Assembly: GCA_023419055.1 (NCBI GenBank)
Contig: JAEZYO010000580.1
Span: 1 to 24,573 of the forward strand
Direction: 5' to 3'
Length of the DNA: 24,573 nt
Origin: Pseudomonadota bacterium
Lineage (GTDB): Bacteria; Myxococcota; Polyangia; Polyangiales; Polyangiaceae
In this document: piece after piece, positions 1 through 7,110 of the stretch
Position numbering within the stretch: the stretch's first letter is position 1
How the letters are laid out: every line of letters begins with the position of its first letter
Made by a program: the position numbers and the translations under genes
The notes under the pieces: generated by a model
The model's input: only the letters and a program-made list of their open reading frames with translations
Told to the model about the DNA's origin: nothing
The model's database searches: none

Positions 1-104
1 ATCGAAGCGTACGCAGCACCCCGTGAAGTCCTTCCCTCCGCGGGGGCAATGCGGGGGCAAAACCTCCCACACCTGCCGACACTTTCCGGCACTTTTGAGG
101 CATC

Positions 105-146
105 GGCCGATCGTGCTTTCCAGCTCCTTTCAGCTGCGGATCGGCC
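105..146 (-). other. Imperfect hairpin 3' of the tRNA gene
   Basis: An 8-base outer stem (GGCCGATC at 105-112, GATCGGCC at 139-146) encloses a 5-base inner stem (CAGCT at 121-125, AGCTG at 132-136) with a 6-base loop. It starts 12 bases beyond the tRNA 3' end on the minus strand. It could act in termination or 3' processing of the tRNA transcript, but it has no U-tract, so that role is inference. The rest of 1-158 holds no gene I can support. Confidence 0.3.
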
Positions 147-158
147 TAATTTTCAGGG

Positions 159-232
159 CGCCCCCGATACGATTCGAACGTACGACCTTGGCTTTAGGAA
201 AGCCCTGCTCTATCCAACTGAGCTACGGGGGC
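159..232 (-). tRNA. tRNA-Arg (anticodon CCU)
   Basis: The minus strand folds as a complete cloverleaf. The acceptor stem is GCCCCCG (226-232) with CGGGGGC (160-166), a perfect 7-base pairing, and the discriminator is G at 159. The D arm is GCUC/GAGC. The anticodon loop is UUCCUAA with CCU complementary to 196-198, and the T arm GUACG-UUCGAAU-CGUAU carries the conserved UUCGA core. CCU reads the rare arginine codon AGG. The top anticodon-stem pair (27-43) is a G-A mismatch, the only irregularity. The bases after the discriminator are CCC, so CCA is not encoded and must be added by tRNA nucleotidyltransferase. Confidence 0.95.
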
Positions 233-651
233 GTGGGGATGGTGTGGATGTAGGACTGTGGGTCCCGGTCAGGGGGCGCGCAGCCTAGCAACGTTCGGGG
301 GATTCGTCAGCAATCCCTCGAGCGGTGCGCGAAGCGGGCGTTCTTCCGCGGCTCTTTCGTCTTTTTCGTCGTCGCGGTTCCTCGGAGCGAGACGGGCGGC
401 CGGTGTCCTCGCCTTTGCGACACACGGCAGCTCGGTCGTGGCGTGGCGCTTTTGCGGGTCGGCTTTCTGGACTGGCGGTACTCGAGGGCTCGTGGTGGGG
501 GGCACCTGCGTCGCAAGTGCTCGGAGGTGCTCGAGGGGGGAGTCGACGGGCGAGGAAGGTGACGAGGCGCGAAGCTGCGCGACGCGCTGGCATCGGCGTT
601 GCTCGATGCCCGAGGCGCCGGATCTCAGTCCGGTGTGGGGCCGAGCAAACC
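233..651. other. Intergenic leader between tRNA-Arg and the kinase
   Basis: About 420 bases hold no gene I can support. The frame of the downstream kinase stays open back to 325, but the extra 109 residues are arginine-rich with no recognisable domain, as expected for non-coding GC-rich DNA read in an open frame. GC-rich CTCGAG-type motifs recur at about 315, 480 and 530, with no clear operator. The kinase promoter presumably lies here, but I could not identify it. Confidence 0.4.
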
Positions 652-2235
652 ATGGTCGACGCAGGCGTAGAAGAAGTCCCTTCTCAGCAGCTGGGTGTCG
701 GAAAAATCATCGACGGGAAGTACCGCGTCGATTCGCTCGTGGGTGAAGGGGGGATGGGGGTCGTCTGGAAGTCGACGCAGCTCGATCTGGATCGGCCGGT
801 GGCTATCAAGGTCGTGCGCGAGGAGTTCGCGAGCAACGAGGAGGTCGTCAATAGGACGCTGCTCGAAGCTCGAGCCGCGGCGAAGCTTCGAGGTGAGCAC
901 ATCGTGCGGGTGCTCGATGTGGGGCGCCTGCCGACCGGCGCGCCCTACATCGTGATGGAACACCTCGAAGGGCGCGACCTCTATGCAGATCTCGCGGAGC
1001 GGCTGCTCCCCATGCCCGTCAACCTGGCCGTGGATCTGGTGCTGGAGGCATGCGAGGGACTTGCAGAGGCTCACGCGGCCGGGATCGTGCATCGCGATCT
1101 CAAGCCGGAGAATCTGTTCATCGCCGAGCAGCCCGACGGATCGGCGGTGATCAAGATCCTGGACTTCGGGATCTCGAAGGAGATTCGTTCCGAGTCACCC
1201 CGGGCCGTCACGAACCCCGCGACGGCGATCGGATCACCGCAGTACATGTCACCCGAGCAGATGCGCGGCTCGGGTGAGGTCGATGCTCGCGCGGACATCT
1301 GGTCGCTCGGCGCGACTCTCTACGAGCTCCTGGTAGGCCAAGCGCCGTTCCACGGGACGACCATCCCCGCGGTGTGCAGCATGGTGCTCGAGGAAGATCC
1401 GACTCCGCCTCGCCAGCTACGAGCCGACGTGCCGGTCGGGCTCGAGGCGGTCGTGCTCCGCTGCCTGAAGAAGGATCGTGAAGAGCGCTTCGGATCGATC
1501 GGGGAGCTCGCTCACGCCCTGGTCATGTACGGGAGCCCCACCGCGGACGATCGCGCCGCACGGATCGCTCGCGTCATCTCCGGGATTCGCCCCCGGCATA
1601 GCTACCCGGGTGAGCGCTTGTCGGAAATGCCTACGCTGCGCGAGAGCGCGTTCGACAACCTGAACTCGCTCGACGGCAACGTAGCTCCGATCAGAACCCA
1701 TCGCCCACTCTCCGGCAGCCGATGGCACCTGGTCGCGCTGCTGTCGGCGGCGCTGGCGCTCCCCGTCGGCTTCGGGGCTGCTACCGGCGTGACGTCGCTG
1801 AGGCAGCGGCTGGCGCAAGCCGCGGCCCCCGCGGGTACGTCCGCCAAGGAGCCGCGCCGAGGCTACACGGTGGCGAATCTCGGCGGGGGACCCGTCTCGG
1901 CGCCGAGTGAATCGGCGAAAGCGAGCGCATCCCCGGAACGAGATCGCGAGTCGAACGACGAGCCAGGTCTCATCCTGGGCGAGCCGGTCTTGGAGGGCGA
2001 CGCCGAGGAACCTTCGGCGTCCAACCCGAGCCGCGCTCCTCGAGGCGCGTGGGTGGGGAAGCCCGTCGCGGGAGTTCCTGCGATCGTGGCGCCGAAGGTC
2101 GAACCAGCACCCAGACCTACGACTACGAGCTCGGTCGCAGAGGCGCCTCCGGCCGTGGCACCTTCGCCGGCAGCCGTGCCTACGGTGAACGGGTCGAGCG
2201 CGTGGGATCCGAAGAGCTTCGGCGGACGACGCTGA
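652..2235 (+). CDS. Ser/Thr protein kinase with membrane anchor
   Basis: This is a Hanks-type protein kinase of 527 residues that phosphorylates Ser/Thr on unknown targets. The catalytic domain spans about residues 24-290. Visible motifs are the glycine loop GEGGMGVV (31-38), the ATP lysine in VAIK (K53), the catalytic loop HRDLKPEN (147-154, D149), DFG (D171) and SPEQ (200-203, in place of APE), so it should be active. A single hydrophobic segment (about 358-380) follows, then a Pro/Ala-rich tail, suggesting a cytoplasmic kinase with an extracytoplasmic C-terminus. I chose the ATG at 652 because the kinase domain starts soon after it; the ribosome site is weak. The stop is 38 bases before the TPR/PEGA gene, so the two are probably cotranscribed. 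Confidence 0.93.
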   Translation: MVDAGVEEVPSQQLGVGKIIDGKYRVDSLVGEGGMGVVWKSTQLDLDRPVAIKVVREEFASNEEVVNRTLLEARAAAKLRGEHIVRVLDVGRLPTGAPYIVMEHLEGRDLYADLAERLLPMPVNLAVDLVLEACEGLAEAHAAGIVHRDLKPENLFIAEQPDGSAVIKILDFGISKEIRSESPRAVTNPATAIGSPQYMSPEQMRGSGEVDARADIWSLGATLYELLVGQAPFHGTTIPAVCSMVLEEDPTPPRQLRADVPVGLEAVVLRCLKKDREERFGSIGELAHALVMYGSPTADDRAARIARVISGIRPRHSYPGERLSEMPTLRESAFDNLNSLDGNVAPIRTHRPLSGSRWHLVALLSAALALPVGFGAATGVTSLRQRLAQAAAPAGTSAKEPRRGYTVANLGGGPVSAPSESAKASASPERDRESNDEPGLILGEPVLEGDAEEPSASNPSRAPRGAWVGKPVAGVPAIVAPKVEPAPRPTTTSSVAEAPPAVAPSPAAVPTVNGSSAWDPKSFGGRR

Positions 2236-2273
2236 GCTTTGACGCGGAAGGGTTCGAACGAGAAAGGCGGGTC

Positions 2274-3245
2274 ATGGGAACGAGAGCGAAGTTCTGGGGC
2301 GGGCTTTTGGTGCTCTGTGTTTCGTCGAGCGCGGGCTCGGCCTTCGCGGACTCGCAAGCCGGACGAAAGGCGGCGGCCGAGAGCCTTTTCCAGCGTGGCG
2401 TCGAGCTGGTCGGTCAGGGCAAGTTCGAAGAGGCGTGCCGCCAGTTCGAGGCCAGTCAGGAGCTCGACTCGGCGCTCGGGACCATGCTCCACCTGGGTGA
2501 CTGCTACGAGCGAGAGGGCCGAACCGGGAGCGCTTGGGCACTGTTTCGCGAGGCGCGGTCGCTGGCTGGCGCGACGGGCCAGTCCGAGCGGGAACGCCTG
2601 GCGGGAGAGCGAGTGAGCGCCCTGGAACCGCGGCTCTCTTACGTGGTGATCGACGTGGCCTCGCAAGAGGGGCTCGTCTTGCGCTTGAACGGAACTGCTA
2701 TCCCGAAGGCTTCCTTCGGCGAGCCGTTGCCGGTCGATCCCGGGGAGCAGCGAGTCGAAGCCACGGCGCAGGGCGCGCGTCCCTACCGAGTGCGGGTCTT
2801 CGTACCGGCAGGCCCTTCGCAGGTGACCTTCCGCGTGCCGGTGCTCGAGCGTCGCGCCGCGAGGAAGCCGGTGGCGCTCGTCGCCGCGCCCGAGAGCGAT
2901 CCGGGAAAGCCGCAACGAATCGGCGGCTACGTGGCGCTCGGGCTCGGCGGGGCGGCGCTCGCGACGAGCGGCGTGCTCGCTTACCTCGCCAAAGCGACGA
3001 ACGACGAGTCGACGGCCGAGTGCTCCGAGCAGGACGAGAACGCCTGCTCCGCCGAGGGCGTCCGCCTGCGCCACGAAGCGCGCGGCCTGGCGGGCACCGC
3101 GACCGCGACCGGGATCGTGGGCGGCGTGCTGGCGGCGAGCGGCTTCGTGCTGGTACTGACCGCGCCGAGTTCGTCGCAAGAGCTCGTGCTCGGCCCTGCC
3201 GTGGGGAACCATTCGGGCGGGTTCGAGATGCGGGGGAGGTTCTGA
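2274..3245 (+). CDS. Secreted TPR/PEGA-domain protein
   Basis: This 323-residue protein has a signal peptide (hydrophobic core about 8-23, likely cleavage after AFA at 25). A TPR-like helical region follows (about 31-115; it includes GKFEEACRQFEAS and MLHLGDCYEREGR). A PEGA-like beta region (about 121-190) contains LRLNG and DPGEQRVEA. Two hydrophobic segments (about 217-239 and 276-297) flank a short loop with C250 and C258, which may form a disulfide. The ATG at 2274 is preceded by AGAAAGG. Proteins of this layout are common beside kinases in myxobacteria; their function is unknown, and TPR/PEGA domains suggest protein or surface binding in the envelope. The stop overlaps the next start as TGATG. 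Confidence 0.85.
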   Translation: MGTRAKFWGGLLVLCVSSSAGSAFADSQAGRKAAAESLFQRGVELVGQGKFEEACRQFEASQELDSALGTMLHLGDCYEREGRTGSAWALFREARSLAGATGQSERERLAGERVSALEPRLSYVVIDVASQEGLVLRLNGTAIPKASFGEPLPVDPGEQRVEATAQGARPYRVRVFVPAGPSQVTFRVPVLERRAARKPVALVAAPESDPGKPQRIGGYVALGLGGAALATSGVLAYLAKATNDESTAECSEQDENACSAEGVRLRHEARGLAGTATATGIVGGVLAASGFVLVLTAPSSSQELVLGPAVGNHSGGFEMRGRF

Positions 3246-3853
3246 TGCCGCGCGCCAGCGCCTGGTCCGTGCTGTTCTTTCCTCTGCTCGCGTGCGGCGA
3301 GCTCATCGGCATCGACGAGGCTCACTACGACCCGTCGCTCGAGCCAGAGAGCGAGAAAGCTGCCGACCCGCGCGCTTGCGATCGCTACTGCGACGACATC
3401 ATGGCGGTGTGCGAGGGCGAGCAGGCTCAGTATCCGAACCACGAGACCTGCCTCTCGGTCTGCGCGACGCTGCCTTTCGGGAGCGTGGGATCGGAGGGGA
3501 ATACCCTCGCTTGTCGCGCGCGGCAGCTCGAGCTCGCTGCCATCGAGCCGCCGGTGCACTGCGTCTTCGCTGGTCCCGGCGGTGGCGGCGAGTGCGGCTC
3601 CAACTGCGAGGGGTTGTGTTCGATCACGATGGCGATCTGCTCCGCGGAGACGTCGAGCGCGCACTACGCCGGCTACGACGCCTGCCTCTCCGATTGCCAG
3701 GCGCTCCCCGATCTCGAAAGGTACGCGGCTCGGGAGGAGTACAGCGCCGGCGGCCACGTGCAGTGCAGGCTCTACCACGTGACCACCGCGACGGAGGACG
3801 CCGAGCACCATTGCCCCCACGTGCTCGGCGGAGCACCCTGCATCAACGAGTGA
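3245..3853 (+). CDS. Lipoprotein with two 8-cysteine modules
   Basis: This 202-residue predicted lipoprotein has a lipobox LLAC with lipidated C17. The mature part contains exactly sixteen further cysteines in two sets of eight: C45, 49, 56, 69, 73, 90, 106, 117 and C121, 125, 132, 147, 151, 174, 190, 199. Spacings match between sets (CX3CX6C, then CX12-14CX3C, CX16-22C, CX15C, CX8-10C), implying a tandem duplicated, disulfide-rich domain outside the cytoplasm. The start ATG shares its A with the TGA of the upstream gene, so translation is probably coupled. No enzyme motif is visible; binding or a structural role is a guess. Its last 11 bases overlap the convergent cytochrome gene. Confidence 0.85.
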   Translation: MPRASAWSVLFFPLLACGELIGIDEAHYDPSLEPESEKAADPRACDRYCDDIMAVCEGEQAQYPNHETCLSVCATLPFGSVGSEGNTLACRARQLELAAIEPPVHCVFAGPGGGGECGSNCEGLCSITMAICSAETSSAHYAGYDACLSDCQALPDLERYAAREEYSAGGHVQCRLYHVTTATEDAEHHCPHVLGGAPCINE

Positions 3854-4811
3854 ACTTCTCGACCTCGTTCTTCACGGGCGTCAGGGTGCGAAGGTAGTCG
3901 TAGACCGCGCCGAGGTCCTCGTCGGTCATCCCTGCGTACCTGGTCCAGGGCATGGGGCTGTTGAACTCGCCCTTCTTCACCGGGAAGGCAGCGCTCGCTG
4001 CGCGCATGGCTTTGAAGCGCGCTACGAAGACCTCCTTCGACCAGCTGGCGAGGCCGCTCGAGTCGGGCGTCAGGTTGGCGGAGCGCACGACGCCGCCGGA
4101 GGGCAGCGGAAACTCGACGCCACCCGCGAACTCCATGCCTGGTACGGGGTTGCCCTGCTCGCGGCGGGTGTGGCAATCGGTGCAGCCACCCATGGTGACG
4201 AGGTAGCGCCCGCGCTCGACGCCGCTCGCCGCGTCGGAGCACTTCCAGGGCTCCTGGGTGGTCGGCATGGTGCGCACCAGGAGGTTTACCGGGAAGTCGA
4301 GCGTACGCTCCGGGACGTCGTGCTCGACCGGGCGAAGCGTGCGGATGTACGCGACGATCGCGTCGAGATCGCGCTCGCAGAGGTGCGAGAGCGCCGGGTA
4401 CGGCATGATGGGGAAGAGCGCGTTGCCCTTCTGATCGACGCCGTTCACGATGGCGCGCTTGAGCTCGCCGTCCGTCCAGTGTCCGATCCCGGCGGGCGTG
4501 ATGTTGCGAGCGTAGATCTCACCGGGCAAGCCCATCTCACGACCGAAGCGCTCGCCTCCTTTACCTTCGGTGCCCGGGCGCACCGGTCCGGAGAAGCGCC
4601 CGAGATCGCGCTCCGAGTGACAGTCCGTGCAGAGCGCCACGTGCTCGACGAGGTACTCGCCTCGGGCGAGAAGCTCGGGCGTGGCCACGACCTTTCCCGC
4701 GCCGGGCGGAGGCACCGCGGGGAAGGCGACGTAGAGATAACCGATCCCCACACCGGCGAGCGCGAAGAGAGCCGTGAGAACTAAACCGATCCATGTGACG
4801 AGCCGTTTCAT
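3843..4811 (-). CDS. Membrane-anchored diheme cytochrome c
   Basis: This 322-residue c-type cytochrome carries electrons in the periplasm. An uncleaved-looking N-terminal membrane helix (about 5-30) is followed by two heme-binding CTDCH motifs (61-65 and 210-214). Likely distal methionine ligands are M136 in PIMPYP and M287 in SPMPWT. The pattern is that of the diheme cytochrome subunits that serve membrane-associated dehydrogenases. No dehydrogenase partner is adjacent, so its electron donor is unknown. I chose the ATG at 4811 over the longer open frame (to 4850) because AGGTGG lies about 7 bases upstream. It converges on and overlaps the lipoprotein gene by 11 bases. Confidence 0.9.
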   Translation of the reverse strand: MKRLVTWIGLVLTALFALAGVGIGYLYVAFPAVPPPGAGKVVATPELLARGEYLVEHVALCTDCHSERDLGRFSGPVRPGTEGKGGERFGREMGLPGEIYARNITPAGIGHWTDGELKRAIVNGVDQKGNALFPIMPYPALSHLCERDLDAIVAYIRTLRPVEHDVPERTLDFPVNLLVRTMPTTQEPWKCSDAASGVERGRYLVTMGGCTDCHTRREQGNPVPGMEFAGGVEFPLPSGGVVRSANLTPDSSGLASWSKEVFVARFKAMRAASAAFPVKKGEFNSPMPWTRYAGMTDEDLGAVYDYLRTLTPVKNEVEKFTR

Positions 4812-4988
4812 GAGCACCACCTGAACTGGAGCGGACGTCTCGCCCGCCATTCGAGAAGTGCCAGTTTCGGCCGTCTCGCGATGCTAAGAAGACCTTCGGG
4901 GTATCTTAAGAAGTTCCTAACGCTCGATTGCCGTTCGCCCCGGCGAGGCGTATGGCTCGGGCTCGAAAGACGGATTCGGGAGACGCGG

Positions 4989-5417
4989 ATGGAAGAGGAG
5001 TACTTGCTCGGGTTGCTGCTCGAGATCGTCAAGCAGAGCGGCGTGTGGCTCTTGGAGGAGCGCGGGCAAGTGGCGCCCTATGGCGTCAGCATCGTGAGTG
5101 AACGGGGCGAGCCGGCCTCGTTCTTTCCGGAAGAGACTCGTCCCGGCGCCTCCCATCAGGAGCTGCTCGATCTCGTGGTCGAAGAGCTTCGAAGGCGGGC
5201 GCGCGAGCAGACCCCTCTCGGCCTCGCCGTCGTGGCCGGGCTCCCTCCCGACCCGGAGCACGCCTTCGGGGCCCTCATCGAGACGCCATCCTCGAGCTTG
5301 CGCGCTGTCTTCCACTACCGGCGAATGGTCGATCGCTGGATGATCGACGAACCGAAGTTCGATCGCGAGCTCCTGATCCCGGGTGGCGTCTGCTGGTCCT
5401 CGCGCCCGACCGACTAG
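4989..5417 (+). CDS. Hypothetical protein, 142 aa
   Basis: This soluble protein has no signal peptide or membrane segment. Its N-terminal helix EEEYLLGLLLEIVKQ precedes a region with APYGVSIVSERGEP, an acidic stretch FFPEE, and a helix SHQELLDLVVEELRRRA; the C-terminal half looks beta-rich. The layout resembles a widespread family of small uncharacterised proteins that share a PFG-like turn, a Gly-Glu hairpin and an LLDLLVEGLR-type helix; that resemblance is from memory and no function is known. The ATG at 4989 has GGGAG about 8 bases upstream and is preferred over the open frame extending to 4881. It may be cotranscribed with the next small gene, 57 bases away. Confidence 0.65.
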   Translation: MEEEYLLGLLLEIVKQSGVWLLEERGQVAPYGVSIVSERGEPASFFPEETRPGASHQELLDLVVEELRRRAREQTPLGLAVVAGLPPDPEHAFGALIETPSSSLRAVFHYRRMVDRWMIDEPKFDRELLIPGGVCWSSRPTD

Positions 5418-5474
5418 CAGCCGCGCCGCCTCGCGCGGGCACGTGTATTGCGTGAACGCTGGCAGGAGGGCGGC

Positions 5475-5726
5475 ATGGCTTCAACGAGACAGGACCTGCA
5501 GTTTCCCTACCGGGAGAGCGAAGGCTCGAAGCCGCTCCGACCCGGAGGCGCCGAGGCGGACGACACCCCCAATCTCGATCCCGGATACAACTGGCTCTTC
5601 GTCGGGCTCGGCGTGGTGCTCGCGATCGGCATCGTGATCGGGCTCTGGCAGATCGGAACGTCTCCCGCGGAGCCCGAGCAGCTCAATTATCGGGAGCTTG
5701 CGCCGGTCATCAACCCGACGCGCTAG
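5475..5726 (+). CDS. Small single-pass membrane protein, 83 aa
   Basis: The protein has a polar N-terminal half (about 1-38), one strong hydrophobic helix (about 40-61, starting NWLFVGLGVV) and a short C-terminal tail ending in PTR. The ATG at 5475 is preceded by a strong AGGAGG about 6 bases upstream, which supports a real gene and this start over 5448. No family is recognised. The last four bases overlap the stop region of the convergent protease gene. Confidence 0.7.
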   Translation: MASTRQDLQFPYRESEGSKPLRPGGAEADDTPNLDPGYNWLFVGLGVVLAIGIVIGLWQIGTSPAEPEQLNYRELAPVINPTR

Positions 5727-7042
5727 CTCGGGAGCGACGCCCCGCGACGTCGGCGCGCGCCGAGCAGCAGGAGGCCGAGCGTGAGCTCGAGGTTTCCCGG
5801 CGCACGTCCCGAGCCCCCGCGGGGGCTCGTCACGCTGCAGCCCTCGACCTCTCGATCGTCTTTCGGCTTCGGGACGCACGCGGCGAGCCGCGCGGAACAC
5901 TCGTAGGCTTCGGGGCAGGGCGGTAGATCATCCGCGCAACGCGGCACGCAAATGCCTGGAGGAGAGCCGGTGGCGGCGTAGCAGGCGTAGTCGCCCGGGC
6001 AATCGCCGTTACAGCTCGTCCCTAGCGGATCGACCGTGGGCAGACCACCCGGCGGTGGACGCGGCGTGCCCGCGTCGAAATTGCCGGCGCCGGATTCTCC
6101 GCCTGCCCCGCCGTTCTCCGGCGGCGGCGCGGCGTCGGGAGCCCCGCCGTCCTCGGGGTCGCTGGAGCCGTCCACCCACGCGGGTGGGGCGATCCCGCCC
6201 AGGGCGGCCGCCTGCTCCGCGCCAGCACGGATGAAGTCACGCCAGCCGTAAGTCCCCGTGTAGATGGCGAAGGAGCAGTCGTCGTCACCGCGCGAGAGCG
6301 CTCCGAACACGCGATCGTTCTCGTCGATGGCGGGTCCGCCCGAGTCGCCGCTGCAGGTCGGCGCGTTGCCAGCGACCTCTTTCTCGCCGAAGAGCGGACC
6401 GAGGCAGCCGGTCCCCTCGCAGTACACGCTTGCCCCGTCGTAGCGTCGTCGCTCACCGTACGAGGAGTAGTACTCGACATCCGTGGGATCTTGGATCCCG
6501 TACCCTACGGCGTAGAAGGGATCATTGGGCTCGACGGGCGAATCGAGCCGGGGTTCGAGCGGAGTCGCGACGCTCGACGGGACGCCGGTTCCCTTCAGGA
6601 CGATCAGGGCGAGATCGTTCGAGCACACCTCGTCTCCCGGGGTCACGAGCACGTCGGCGGTGCCGTAGAGCAGTGAAGGGGTGGCGCCACCGGTAATGTC
6701 GTCCTCGGTCGTGACGTGCAGCGTCTCGAAGCCGTACGGGCTCTGGAACGTCGTCTCGCCGCACTCGACACCGTCGTCGTCGCCGCTGATCTCGGCCACG
6801 CAGTGGCGAGCGGTGAGCACCAGGTTCGGAGCGATCAGGGCGCCGCTGCAGAACCCCTCCTCGACGCCGTCGTAGGAGTCCGTGATGGCCACTACGGCCT
6901 TGGAAGTCGTGTCCGGAACTCCCCCGACGATGGGCTGACGAGCGCTCGCGAGCTTCGTCCCGGGACGCTCACCTTCTTTGGAAGAGCATCCGGAGACGCA
7001 CAGCGTGAGCCCGAGCGCCCAACCAAGCGACCGACGAAGCAT
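5723..7042 (-). CDS. S1-family serine protease lipoprotein with MYXO-CTERM-like tail
   Basis: This 439-residue secreted protease of the chymotrypsin fold has a lipobox ending VSGC (C19) and a propeptide-like junction before IVGG (38-41). The catalytic triad is H80 (LTARHC), D143 (SNDLALI) and S234 (CSGDSGGP). The residue at the S1 specificity position (six before Ser) is P228 rather than Asp, so classical trypsin specificity is doubtful. A Gly/Pro/Asp-rich linker (about 281-340) leads to a Cys-rich region (about 344-395) and a tail with a Cys, a short hydrophobic helix (LTLGLLLLGA) and RRRR, like MYXO-CTERM anchors. Both an N-terminal lipidation signal and a C-terminal sorting tail are thus present. 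Confidence 0.9.
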   Translation of the reverse strand: MLRRSLGWALGLTLCVSGCSSKEGERPGTKLASARQPIVGGVPDTTSKAVVAITDSYDGVEEGFCSGALIAPNLVLTARHCVAEISGDDDGVECGETTFQSPYGFETLHVTTEDDITGGATPSLLYGTADVLVTPGDEVCSNDLALIVLKGTGVPSSVATPLEPRLDSPVEPNDPFYAVGYGIQDPTDVEYYSSYGERRRYDGASVYCEGTGCLGPLFGEKEVAGNAPTCSGDSGGPAIDENDRVFGALSRGDDDCSFAIYTGTYGWRDFIRAGAEQAAALGGIAPPAWVDGSSDPEDGGAPDAAPPPENGGAGGESGAGNFDAGTPRPPPGGLPTVDPLGTSCNGDCPGDYACYAATGSPPGICVPRCADDLPPCPEAYECSARLAACVPKPKDDREVEGCSVTSPRGGSGRAPGNLELTLGLLLLGARRRRGASLPS

Positions 7043-7110
7043 GGACTCGAGAACTTATCATGCTCGCGGGGAGCGTCCGACAACTCCGCGAAATACGATG
7101 ATTTGTCGAG

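Noticed and set aside
23..288. Short plus-strand open frames over the tRNA
   Set aside because: They are spurious translations of the antisense of tRNA-Arg and flanking DNA; the cloverleaf explains the sequence.
325..651. N-terminal extension of the kinase in an open frame
   Set aside because: The 109 extra residues are Arg/Gly-rich with no domain, and the kinase fold begins soon after the ATG at 652.
1863..3212. 449-codon minus-strand open frame
   Set aside because: It is antisense to the kinase tail and the TPR/PEGA gene and has an Arg/His-rich composition typical of GC-rich shadow frames.
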